Assembly (NCBI RefSeq): GCF_001189245.1
Contig: NZ_LFIQ01000052.1
Coordinates: 89,261-139,047 of the forward strand
From: Bradyrhizobium pachyrhizi
GTDB taxonomy: Bacteria; Pseudomonadota; Alphaproteobacteria; Rhizobiales; Xanthobacteraceae
Length of the DNA stretch: 49,787 nucleotides
Direction of reading: 5' to 3'
In this document: positions 17,561 to 25,702 of the stretch, in pieces
Position numbering within the stretch: position 1 is the first letter of the stretch
How the letters are laid out: the number at the start of each line of letters is the position of its first letter
Made by a program: the position numbers and the translations under genes
Notes under the pieces: generated by a model
The model's input: only the letters and a program-made list of their open reading frames with translations
Told to the model about the DNA's origin: nothing
The model's database searches: none

Positions 17561-17564
17561 TTCT

Positions 17565-17740
17565 TTAGCTTGGTGGGACAGGAGGCGGCTGATCTGGTAC
17601 CATGTCCACGGCATCATCGCCCGGATCGAAGGTTGCCTTGTACGGCTGGATTGCCGCCTTGGACGTCTGCCCGGTCACCGTCCAGCTTCACGTTGACCAG
17701 GAACTTGCCCTGATTGGCGCTCGTAACCCCCTAAGATGCA
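17565..17740 (-). pseudogene. Frameshifted gene remnant
   Basis: On the minus strand one frame reads SANQGKFLVNVKLDG and, after a frame change in gaccgggcagacgtcc, another reads AAIQPYKATFDPGDD and then DMVPDQPPPVPPS before a stop at 17565. Together they look like the C-terminal end of one protein with an indel, and no start is present. I do not recognise the parent family. Confidence 0.4.
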
Positions 17741-17841
17741 GAGGTCGTCTTCCTTCGGACACTCTAGCCTGATGGCACAACCAATTTGCACCCGCGCTTT
17801 CATTTGCTTTTCGGTTAAATTCCATTTTGCAGGAAGGAATC

Positions 17842-18693
17842 ATGGCCAAGTCCATAGCGCCCAGCTATCAACAATCGCTGCAATCGCATCTGGCAGACCA
17901 TGCAGGAATCGCTCTGGGGATATTGGAAGCGGGGACGTATCGAGGAAAGACGTATCCGCATATCTTGCCCAAGGGACGGCAAGATCTAAACTTGTTAGAG
18001 CCCCCACGCGCTGCCTTGCAAGCGTATCTGAAGGCACACCCCCGCGTAAGGCTTCACAAATATTTCCATCACCTCAACTCGTCGCAGGCATTCGTCTTCA
18101 ATCTCTTCTTCCCTTTCTTCTCCTCTGGCCCAGCGCCTGCAAGAGCACTGAGCCGCGCACTGGGCGTTGACCAGGACGTGACCTCCGACTGGGAATTTGA
18201 ACACATCGCCGACCTCGATGAAGGCACCAATGCCGACGTCATGTGGCGCACCTCCGAGGCGAGGGTGTTCTGCGAAGTCAAACTATCCGAAACGGGATTT
18301 GGCACGACGAAAAATGATCTAAAACATCAACTAAAGCTGCAGAACATCTATAGGCCGCGTCTGACGAGCATAGTCTCTCAGGACTTTCTCAACGAGACGA
18401 CCTTTTTCAGAAACTATCAGCTCTTGCGCAACATCTCGCTACTGTCGTCAAATGAGGAAGACCAGCTCGTGTTCTTGCTTCCATTCGCGAACCGATCACT
18501 TCACAAGCCCTTGCAGACGATCTTAAGCGGGGTGAGACCTCTATTTCGGCGTCGGATAAAGGTCGCATACATTGAAGAGTGCTTGAACAGCCTTGAAACT
18601 AACGGGCGTCTTACTGACGAACTTCGCTCGTATGCCTCGAAGCTAAAGGACAAGTACGTGGTATCCGTCTATTCAGCTTCCGCTACTGTATGA
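17842..18693 (+). CDS. PGN_0703-like putative restriction endonuclease
   Basis: This protein of 283 residues starts at the ATG at 17842, with AAGGA about 6 nt before it. It carries the hallmark NSSQAFVFNLFFPFF (79-93), an acidic WEFEHIAD (E118, E120), then TNADVMW (D132) and FCEVKLSETGFG (E145, K147). The D...ExK layout is a PD-(D/E)XK nuclease core, and the family is known as PGN_0703 putative restriction endonucleases. No methyltransferase is adjacent, so it could be a solitary or modification-dependent nuclease, or a partner of a methylase elsewhere on the island. Substrate unknown. Confidence 0.75.
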   Translation: MAKSIAPSYQQSLQSHLADHAGIALGILEAGTYRGKTYPHILPKGRQDLNLLEPPRAALQAYLKAHPRVRLHKYFHHLNSSQAFVFNLFFPFFSSGPAPARALSRALGVDQDVTSDWEFEHIADLDEGTNADVMWRTSEARVFCEVKLSETGFGTTKNDLKHQLKLQNIYRPRLTSIVSQDFLNETTFFRNYQLLRNISLLSSNEEDQLVFLLPFANRSLHKPLQTILSGVRPLFRRRIKVAYIEECLNSLETNGRLTDELRSYASKLKDKYVVSVYSASATV

Positions 18694-19091
18694 GATGTGC
18701 GAACAGGTAAAGGACGTCTTAGGCCGCGATCGCAGTGATCAGTGGCTTGGCCCCGACGATGTTCATGGCGCGGGTCCTATGGTCCTCTGGGCCACGTGGG
18801 AAATACGAAGCCGTCCACGTTTTTCCGTTGCTATGTCTGCAACGCGGTGAAGACTGAGCAAGAAGTTCGGCGCAGAGCTTTCTGAGGCTGACTAGGACTG
18901 GGCGGCTCGTATGGTCCGCTCCACCTCATCGGCCAACACTGGGTGATGGGCCGCCAGCTTGGCAAATAGAGCATCGACGTTCGACGAACCGCCGCCCTTC
19001 AAATCAAATGGAATTCACGGGCGGCGGCTGCCTGCGTTGCCGCCCTACTCCAAGCATGGCAAGCTGCCCTTCACTGGTAACAGGGGGACAG
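18694..19091. other. Gene-poor stretch with decayed remnants
   Basis: Two minus-strand remnants can be read. One ends at 18719 with RTRAMNIVGAKPLITAIAA and has an upstream stop. The other, about 18896-19010, reads LKGGGSSNVDALFAKLAAHH followed by PVLADEVERTIRAAQS and a stop, with no start codon. Both look like C-terminal ends of lost genes; neither family is certain. Confidence 0.35.
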
Positions 19092-19316
19092 ATGAACCGG
19101 CTTCAGAAATTCGTTGAGCAAGGCGGAGCGACCGATCAACCCGGCCGAACAGCGTATGCTTTCAACGCCACAGTTCTCCCCGAGGCCGGTGTCGACTTCG
19201 ATTGGCGGCGGGTCGCCGGCTTCAGCGCCGGTGACGAAGTGCTGAAAGACCCCGGTCTGAAGTCTGTTTTTCAAACGGCAATCAAACGAGGATTTGCGAT
19301 CGTGCCGCGCGGTTGA
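19092..19316 (+). CDS. Small unknown protein, 74 residues
   Basis: The ATG at 19092 follows agggggacag, a usable ribosome site; an earlier ATG at 19008 would add a Cys/Pro-rich stretch that looks unnatural. The product reads MNRLQKFVEQGGATDQPGR, then a strand-rich middle (AYAFNATVLPEAGVDFDW) and AIKRGFAIVPRG. The 3' end overlaps the convergent gene to its right by 46 bp. Function unknown. Confidence 0.5.
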   Translation: MNRLQKFVEQGGATDQPGRTAYAFNATVLPEAGVDFDWRRVAGFSAGDEVLKDPGLKSVFQTAIKRGFAIVPRG

Positions 19317-19597
19317 GCATCATGGCACTTGCGCCTACGACGTATTCCCCGGAGCGCTGGTTGGGGCGCTCGTACCACAGAACCAATGGACGCCAGCTGC
19401 TTCTCCAGCATAGCGACCGTAGCAACGAGATTGTTGTGGCGCGCCTTCAAATGCTGCGCGAGCATTGAACGCGAAGTGCCGCTGACGTTCTCCTCCGCGA
19501 GGTCGGAGTTCAATAGCTGAATTCTCCAATTGAGATCAGCGATCAGCGCCTGCAGCTGTATCGGGCCTGTAATTCCGGAATGGGACGTCTGGTCCAT
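19271..19597 (-). CDS. Small helical unknown protein
   Basis: The ATG at 19597 has gagg about 8 nt upstream. Residues 1-80 are convincing: a helical protein (ALIADLNWRIQLLNSDLAEE, then RHNNLVATVAMLEKQLASIG). The last 30 residues are Arg- and Pro-rich and unlike the rest, so the natural C-terminus may have been lost by a frameshift. It converges on and overlaps the gene at 19092-19316. Confidence 0.5.
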   Translation of the reverse strand: MDQTSHSGITGPIQLQALIADLNWRIQLLNSDLAEENVSGTSRSMLAQHLKARHNNLVATVAMLEKQLASIGSVVRAPQPALRGIRRRRKCHDAQPRGTIANPRLIAV

Positions 19598-19709
19598 CGT
19601 GATTGCCTCAAGCTGATACAGCTCCCGCCATAGGTCGCTGTATTGCGATGCTTGCAGCAAGGTTAATGCCAACGATGCTTGCGGGGACGGCGCAAAAGCG
19701 TCAACCTCT

Positions 19710-20216
19710 TCATGCCATACGCCGACCGGACCGATCCTTCCCGCGGCGACGACGCGTCCTCTGACGGCGGTTTCGGGGAGGATCAGACGACGTTGCCGCT
19801 TCGGTCACCATCGTCGGCGCGGCTTCGATCGCCGGCGGATCGACTGAGCGAAGAGGCGATCTTCGAACGGCGACAGCTGTTTCGAGAGCGGTCAGGAATT
19901 GCCGCCCCTCCTGCGTGATCTCCCAGCCGGCGGCGTCGCGAAGAATGAATTTGGCCGAGAAGATATTCAGGTCGGGCGCATGTTCGGCCAACCGCTTCAT
20001 GCGATCGGTCCAGTCTTTGCCGCTGTTCATCAGGAGTTCGACCGCATCCCGGACTTCGGGAACAGAGGCGCGCCCGGCGGACTGGCCGGCCAGCACTTTC
20101 AAGACGGTCAGTTGGAAGGACACTTCCACGTCTCCGGTCTGGCTGGGTGCGAAGTCTAGGCGGGATCGGTTACTGCCACTCCCCAGCAGCACCGCTTGAT
20201 TTGCGAGACGCCGCAC
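19710..20216 (-). CDS. Unknown protein with winged-helix-like core
   Basis: This frame has up to 168 residues, and the true start may be internal, for example a GTG before EVSFQLTVLKVLAGQ. The core reads VSFQLTVLKVLAGQSAGRAS, WTDRMKRLAEHAPDLNIF and ILRDAAGWEITQEGRQFL. That is the layout of a small winged-helix or antitoxin-like domain found in many alphaproteobacterial hypothetical proteins. The C-terminal tail is basic (NRRQRTRRRRGKDRSGRR) and could bind nucleic acid. Confidence 0.55.
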   Translation of the reverse strand: MRRLANQAVLLGSGSNRSRLDFAPSQTGDVEVSFQLTVLKVLAGQSAGRASVPEVRDAVELLMNSGKDWTDRMKRLAEHAPDLNIFSAKFILRDAAGWEITQEGRQFLTALETAVAVRRSPLRSVDPPAIEAAPTMVTEAATSSDPPRNRRQRTRRRRGKDRSGRRMA

Positions 20217-20379
20217 ATCGTGGTTGAGCGTGCCTACTCGGACCCCGAAGCATCAACGATTGAGCTATCCGACCTAGCCAACGGTGGAATATGGGGCCGC
20301 GAGCATTAAGCTCACGTGAATTTTCATCGTCCACGGTCTTCGGCAACCGGCTGATTATTAGCGTTTTTTTGCCAGTACC
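20217..20379. other. Intergenic region before the DUF4258 operon
   Basis: No start-bearing gene is visible. The right part becomes AT-rich toward the palindrome and probable promoter of the next operon. Confidence 0.4.
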
Positions 20380-20407
20380 AATTTTGATACCAAAATTTAG
20401 ATATAAT
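20380..20407 (+). promoter_or_regulatory. Palindromic operator and -10 box before the DUF4258 gene
   Basis: The sequence aattttg-atac-caaaatt at 20380-20397 is a perfect 7-bp inverted repeat with a 4-bp spacer. It is followed at once by tataat at 20402-20407, a consensus -10 box about 70 bp before the ATG at 20476. A repressor bound to the palindrome would cover the -35 region. The regulator is not identified. Confidence 0.5.
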
Positions 20408-20475
20408 TATCCCATTTTGTTGCGGACGCTGGGTTAGCTGGAGGGCAAGGTGAGGCTCAAACCACGGAGCCCACA

Positions 20476-20751
20476 ATGATCAGTCTATCCCGACATGCTC
20501 AGCTTCGCGCCCGCCAACGCGGTATCAGCCGAGAAATGATCGAGTTGATGCTGACCAACGCCGACATCGAAAAGAATGTTGGCAGCCACTGCACACTGGT
20601 TCGAGTTAGCAAGCGCCACGCCAAAACGATCATGCGATCTGACAAGCTGAGCAAATTTGCGCTCATTTGGAGTGAGGCGCAGGCCGAAGTCGTGACCGTC
20701 TTTCCCATCCACAACACGGCCATCGGTCGTCGATACCGATCAAGACATTGA
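20476..20751 (+). CDS. DUF4258 domain protein
   Basis: This 91-residue protein fits DUF4258: an opening SLSRHAQLRARQRGISREMI, a central NVGSHCTLVRVSK and a closing strand AEVVTVFPIHNT. DUF4258 proteins share a small fold with relaxed RelE/BrnT-like toxins, but toxin activity has not been shown for most. A ggag sits 8 nt before the ATG. A palindrome with a -10 box lies upstream and two larger genes follow with gaps of only 7 and 12 bp, so this is the head of a three-gene operon. Confidence 0.8.
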   Translation: MISLSRHAQLRARQRGISREMIELMLTNADIEKNVGSHCTLVRVSKRHAKTIMRSDKLSKFALIWSEAQAEVVTVFPIHNTAIGRRYRSRH

Positions 20752-20758
20752 GGGCACC

Positions 20759-22384
20759 ATGGACAACAACATCATACGCTTCCCTCAGCGTCTGGGTGAG
20801 CGTCGGTTCTTCTCGGACAGTGACCGTGATCCGAGAGCTCACGAAGAGAGGCGTCGACACATCGAGCAGATGAAACTTCGCGACCTCCAAATGCGGTACA
20901 AAAGATCGGCTGATGATGGTCATCTGAAATGGACAAGCCGGGAAGATAGGCTGCGGGCAGCACAAGCACTCGGTTTGTTGATCCATAAGGAAGGAAGAAA
21001 CGACGCGACCATCGCCGCAATGAAAAGTAAGTGGCGCAAACTCAATAGTGACTCAGAATTTCATATGCACCGCTACTCGATCTCTCCGACGATCGACTTA
21101 GCAAACCCAACAATTTTTGAAGAGCAAGCCAACAAAATCAAAACGCGCTTTGTGCGGCCGTACGCCGAACGCGCCAGGTTCATCGCCAACATCAAAGGCC
21201 TGGATCCAGACGAAAGCGAGATCAGTATTTTTCGCCATTCGTCCTATTGGCGATCACCGAGCCGCTCTGACCGAGCCAACGATGAAGAAGGGCTTAGGCA
21301 TGAAACCGCGGACAAGCTAGCATTTCTTCTGCAAGAACTTTGTGCGCGGGTGATACGCGAATCGGACCTTGCGGCGCTATTTGCACGCTTGCGGAGAATT
21401 CCCGCGAGGTGGGATGGCCACAGGGCAAGCTTCCATGTCGCAGATGAGAGCATGACTTGTCTGAATCTGGCTGGTTACCAAGATTGGATCGACATGTGGG
21501 ACGCAGGACCGCCGCTCCCAAGTGTTCCTCTCGTTCGGCTGTGGCACGCCGGCCTGACCTTTCCTATTTGCCTGTGCCAAGAGTCTTGTACCGAGCCGAC
21601 TGTAACCCCGACAGCCGAAGACCTGGCGCAACCCATAACAGAGTGTGAGGAGCGACAGGCAAATCTGGATATCTATCGGGAGATCGGATTAGTGCTCGCC
21701 CCGGCTGCTGCTGATGACACGTGCGGTGCGATGTTCGAGACCCGCGCCCACGCTCGACTGAACGTTCTTGATGACAATGGCGAGATATTAAGCCAGGGCC
21801 CCCTTGATGCTTATTCCACTAACAACCTGTCGTCACTTGGACCGGAGCATTCAGCTAGGGTTCTGCTAGGTGACGCATGGCGCAAATTTGTACCGCTGGT
21901 AACGCTAGATCAGAATGACGTTGAGGAGGATCTCGCCGCAACAGCTGCCGCGCTCTCAGGCGTCACTGTTAATTCTCCATTCATGTGGGACATTACGCCG
22001 TTAGCAGACGACAAGCAGTGCATGGAACAATATTGGCTTTCGTGGACGCCAGTTGATGCTGAGCACGTTGCCCATTGGCTCGATCGAGCTAGGGATGATC
22101 GGCATCAGCCAGTCGAGCTCCTAGACCACCCCACGAATCCTTCGATTCCGAGAACTGAAACTTGGTTTCCCTGGCACGTATTCGCACAAAGAGTCGAGGT
22201 CGCGATTTACGATGGTCGCCTCGAAGCCGCATTGCGCGGCGCAGTAGCAAGCATTCGAGAGGCCTTCGATACCTACGAAAGCCAATGGAAAAGCCGAATG
22301 CAGCAACAGACCGCCGATCGAATCGCGCGTCTCCGTGACGATCTGCTTAGCGGCAACGACACCACTTCCCCGTCCGAAAGCTGA
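20759..22384 (+). CDS. Large unknown protein, 541 residues
   Basis: I recognise no family. The N-terminus is highly charged and helical (ERRRHIEQMKLRDLQMRYKR). The middle has segments typical of folded enzymes or sensors (FLLQELCARVIRESDLAALF, LVRLWHAGLTFPICLCQESC), with several cysteines around residues 261-266. The C-terminal part contains WFPWHVFAQRVEVAIYDG. No Walker motif, nuclease signature or membrane segment is evident. It sits 7 bp after the DUF4258 gene and 12 bp before a GIY-YIG gene, so it is probably the central partner of a three-gene system. Confidence 0.75.
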   Translation: MDNNIIRFPQRLGERRFFSDSDRDPRAHEERRRHIEQMKLRDLQMRYKRSADDGHLKWTSREDRLRAAQALGLLIHKEGRNDATIAAMKSKWRKLNSDSEFHMHRYSISPTIDLANPTIFEEQANKIKTRFVRPYAERARFIANIKGLDPDESEISIFRHSSYWRSPSRSDRANDEEGLRHETADKLAFLLQELCARVIRESDLAALFARLRRIPARWDGHRASFHVADESMTCLNLAGYQDWIDMWDAGPPLPSVPLVRLWHAGLTFPICLCQESCTEPTVTPTAEDLAQPITECEERQANLDIYREIGLVLAPAAADDTCGAMFETRAHARLNVLDDNGEILSQGPLDAYSTNNLSSLGPEHSARVLLGDAWRKFVPLVTLDQNDVEEDLAATAAALSGVTVNSPFMWDITPLADDKQCMEQYWLSWTPVDAEHVAHWLDRARDDRHQPVELLDHPTNPSIPRTETWFPWHVFAQRVEVAIYDGRLEAALRGAVASIREAFDTYESQWKSRMQQQTADRIARLRDDLLSGNDTTSPSES

Positions 22385-22396
22385 GGTATCGATCGA

Positions 22397-23272
22397 ATGA
22401 GCACGTCATCCCAAGATTCAGAAATTAAATCTGGTCGCCTCTTCATCGGCACTCGCTCCAGTGTGCGCAGCTATCTGCGAACGCTGAACGAGACACACTA
22501 CGTTTACATTCTTCGACGACCAGACGGTCGCCCTTTCTATGTAGGGAAGGGAACGGGCGACCGCCTATTCCACCATTGCAATGAGGCGCGCCACGCGGAG
22601 AAAAGTCATAAGCTAAACGTCATTAGATCGATCGCGGATGTTGGCGCAGGATTGATCTATGAAATCGACAGCGTTTACACGGTAGCGCAGGACGCCTATC
22701 GACGCGAGAGCGCATTGATTAGGCTTTTCAAACGCGTCCATGAAGGTGGGTGCCTGACCAATGGGACTGCCGGCGGCAGGGGTGGATCCGATCCATCTCC
22801 GGAATCTCGCGAGAAACGCCGTCAAACACTTGGCGGAGTTCCTGAAGACGATGCCGACCAAGCGATTTTGAACCGCTTTGTTTTATCGCTGGCAGCACAA
22901 TTCGGAGTCTCGCCACCTAAGAGCCTCTTCATCAAGCCGGAGCGCAAATTCAAGGCCAAGTCGACGAAAAGGTTTCCGACGTCCCGACGTGAGGCCACCC
23001 TCCGCCCGGCATTGGCCCTCGTTGCGAGCGCGCTAAAAAACCGGCTGACTGTCGGTGCTGGATCTAGAATACCCCGAAAACTGCCGGTCGATGGTATAAG
23101 CGCGATAATCGAAAACGGGGCCAGCTGCGACATTGCCACGTCGAATATGGCGACGGTTGTAGCCGCGACGATACCAAGCTGCGAATGCTATATGCTCGAT
23201 CGTAAACAAGCGGATCGGATTGCTAGATTTTTCGGAGCCGAAAAGCTTCGCATGGCGGGAGTGCTCCTATGA
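22397..23272 (+). CDS. GIY-YIG nuclease domain protein (LEM-3-like)
   Basis: This 291-residue protein has the GIY-YIG core at about 34-125: HYVYILRRPDGRPFYVGKGTGDRLFHH with YVY at 35-37 and YVG at 48-50, then the conserved Arg of GDR. Later come a Glu-bearing segment (RRESALIRLF) and TNGTAGGRGG. This arrangement matches LEM-3-like GIY-YIG nucleases. The C-terminal half (about 150-291) is basic and unrecognised and may bind DNA or RNA. It is the last gene of the DUF4258 operon. Confidence 0.8.
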   Translation: MSTSSQDSEIKSGRLFIGTRSSVRSYLRTLNETHYVYILRRPDGRPFYVGKGTGDRLFHHCNEARHAEKSHKLNVIRSIADVGAGLIYEIDSVYTVAQDAYRRESALIRLFKRVHEGGCLTNGTAGGRGGSDPSPESREKRRQTLGGVPEDDADQAILNRFVLSLAAQFGVSPPKSLFIKPERKFKAKSTKRFPTSRREATLRPALALVASALKNRLTVGAGSRIPRKLPVDGISAIIENGASCDIATSNMATVVAATIPSCECYMLDRKQADRIARFFGAEKLRMAGVLL

Positions 23273-23470
23273 CTGCTCGAGAGCGCATAACCGAAGCTCG
23301 TTGTTGATATCAGTCAGCGCCAGAAGATCGTCCGAGTCGCGATCGGCGTAGCGACAATCAATACAAGCCCGACATCAAGTCGAAACGGTTATCAGACTAC
23401 CGGCGATCAAGGGGGACTCTGCCGGCGTTCAGCGTGAGGTTTGACACCTGTCAACACGGCGCGAGGATTC

Positions 23471-24808
23471 TCAGTCTTCTTCGTCTGCAAATGCATCTTC
23501 GTATTTGTCTACGATCGATCCATTCATATGCTCCAGATGAGGAAGCGAGTTCATCTCCTCCACAGCTGAATATGAGAGAAACGAACACATCCTATAGAGG
23601 GGGCCGCGCTCCAAGAGCGAGAACGTAGGCCTTAGGATCTCCTGCCTGACCTTCTCCCGCCTATCGGTTGGCGCAGCGATGTGTAATCGAATATCCATGT
23701 TCGGCTGTAGCGCTAGCAAATCTGCCATCCGCAAAAGTCCCGAATAGATCGCGGTCGTGTGTTCAACCTCGAAGGCTCGCGCCATCGAACGATTTTTCAG
23801 CCAGATGACATCAATCTGCTCGATCGTTCTTATTGTAACGTCATCGTAGTTGAGCGGTAGTTCGTCAAGAAAGAGCCCTCTCTTATCGACAGGTATCAAG
23901 GCAAGGATGTTCTGCCGATCATTGCGAGGCACCCAGATGCGAAAGCCCATCTTCGCACCAATGTGAGCGAGGGCAGCCTGGATACGGTAGGATTGGCGTG
24001 GTTCAGTTGCGTCGGCTGTGCTAGTTGATCCCGCCTTCTCGACGGTGTCGTCGGGGACCGTCACGATGACTTCGCTGTTCTCAGTTTTTATCTTCTTTCC
24101 AACAACTGCACTGACGCCTCCATGCTTTTTAATGGCAACAAGCCAATGGCAGTAGATATCAAATAGGTCACTTGGCCGGGCGTCGATCTTAGTCGTCTCT
24201 TGCATGAAGGACGATAGCTGAGCAACAAGCGCGCGGCCCGCTTCATTCGCGGCTGCGTAGCTCGTAAGCGGTTGCTTGAAGTTGCTGTCGGTTAGATAGT
24301 TTATTACTTTGCGGCTCTTGTTGTTGATGATCAGGAAGCAGTCAGGGCTTATGGCATTCAAAATTGGGCTCATTTGCCCAGTCTGGAATCCCTTCGTGTA
24401 CTGCATCGCGACAAAATCCGAACACGCTGCGTCGAGCGATCGAGGATCGTCCGCACAACGAGCAACAAATCTGAATATGGCTCGCGCGATATTTGGCCAA
24501 TCCTCCCTGCGGGTCCACCCAACCCCTTCGAACCAGTCTTTTATGTCACCTTGAACTGTAGGCGCTATGTGAATCCAAGCTCCAGAAGCTCGATGCGCGG
24601 CAGAATTAGTATGAGGCAGCAGACCGCGCAGAACGCTGTCTGTAACGTCACCACTCATCGCCTTGATAGCCTCAAAATTCTTCCGACCCGTCAATCTACC
24701 TTCGTCATAGAATCGTAAGTGCTTCTCGCCTTCGCTAGTGCTCAGGTAGTGTTTGGCAAACTCAGAGAACAAAGATCGAAATTCTTCATCTTTACTTTGT
24801 GAAATCAT
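23471..24808 (-). CDS. Probable PD-(D/E)XK-like nuclease protein
   Basis: This 445-residue protein has two parts. Residues 1-230 form a helical region with HWLVAIKKHGG, seen in N-terminal specificity regions of McrB-like proteins. After a Ser/Thr/Glu linker, residues about 275-430 form a compact domain with IDVIWLKNRSMARAFEVEHT and IYSGLLRMADLLALQPN. D333 and E347-V-E349 give a plausible nuclease-type active site (ExE variant). This C-terminal domain is common in restriction-linked proteins. It lies 66 bp after a helicase-like remnant on the same strand, so the original locus may have been larger. Confidence 0.65.
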   Translation of the reverse strand: MISQSKDEEFRSLFSEFAKHYLSTSEGEKHLRFYDEGRLTGRKNFEAIKAMSGDVTDSVLRGLLPHTNSAAHRASGAWIHIAPTVQGDIKDWFEGVGWTRREDWPNIARAIFRFVARCADDPRSLDAACSDFVAMQYTKGFQTGQMSPILNAISPDCFLIINNKSRKVINYLTDSNFKQPLTSYAAANEAGRALVAQLSSFMQETTKIDARPSDLFDIYCHWLVAIKKHGGVSAVVGKKIKTENSEVIVTVPDDTVEKAGSTSTADATEPRQSYRIQAALAHIGAKMGFRIWVPRNDRQNILALIPVDKRGLFLDELPLNYDDVTIRTIEQIDVIWLKNRSMARAFEVEHTTAIYSGLLRMADLLALQPNMDIRLHIAAPTDRREKVRQEILRPTFSLLERGPLYRMCSFLSYSAVEEMNSLPHLEHMNGSIVDKYEDAFADEED

Positions 24809-24874
24809 TGCAGGTCCCCGTGGAGCGGCGGTGGGCGAAAACGTTCGACGGAAGGTTAGCGTTGATTGATTCCA

Positions 24875-25099
24875 TCAAGACCGAATCATTAATTGCAACT
24901 TCAGCATCGCCTTGCGCGCGGGCCTATCGAGAGCCCCGAACTCCGGGAGGATACTCATGAGTCGTGGGCGCCAAAAGCGACTAGCATCGTACTGGCGGTC
25001 GATCTCCGATTTCAGGTCATCAGATCGAATGATGCTGAAGGATCGTGAGAAGCGGGCGTAAAAATCAATAAGTCGATGTTCGAACTCAAACACCTTCAT
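24875..25099 (-). pseudogene. Truncated N-terminus of a DEAD/DEAH helicase
   Basis: This 74-residue ORF reads EFEHRLIDFYARFSRSFSII, then RSDDLKSEIDRQYDASRFW and RPRLMSILPEF. The pattern (LIDxYxxFxRSFxxIRxxDL, FWxxxLxxxxPxF) is that of the N-terminal end of large DEAD/DEAH helicases linked to defence loci. A full helicase would be many hundreds of residues, and the ORF stops just after this segment. It is probably a decayed partner of the adjacent nuclease gene. Family call is from memory. Confidence 0.5.
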
Positions 25100-25702
25100 T
25101 ATTTTGTCTCGCTACTATTGGTCGTTTGCCCGAATGTGTGGGCGAATTAATCTTGGCCGGGAAGACCTTTAATGGGCGTAGCGCTATTCTGCCAAGCGGT
25201 CAGGCAAGGCAGCCGGGGCTAGACAATCATAGGTGTCCTGACGAACCTCCTATCGGTAGATAGGCTATTCTGTCCACGCGGGGCCCTCGAATCAACTATC
25301 TCGAAGCACCTCCGCACCCCCTCATGAACCCCACCTCAATGGGCTCGGTCACGCGCGGTAGTTTGGAATGGCTCGCACACCGGTTGCCCCCACCTCGGAC
25401 AATCTCCAGACCTTGATCAAGTCAAAGCCTAGCATCTGGCTTCACCCGATCGTAGGCGGCCCGCCTTCAGGCATTGGCGTATCAGACGCCGGCGACGTCA
25501 CGAGGTGAAGAGCGAGGCGGCTCGCATGCCGTCCTCGCTTGCGTGCTCCTCCGCTTCAATCGAAGGAAACTTCCTGCTCGCGCTCGCCAGCGCATTTGGC
25601 CGCCCGATTTCGGCGGCGGTGCCAATTCTCAGACGAGGTCGTCGAAATCCATGTCTCACCTTCCCGGCGTCGGATCGAGATCTACATCAATGTCTGGCGA
25701 TT
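25100..25702. other. Gene-free stretch, about 600 bp
   Basis: No ORF here has natural composition. A short minus-strand segment near 25500-25620 reads AAEIGRPNALASASRKF, which could be a remnant, but no start or family is evident. The boundary between the nuclease locus and the Dcm/AAA/Vsr locus lies in this stretch. Confidence 0.4.
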
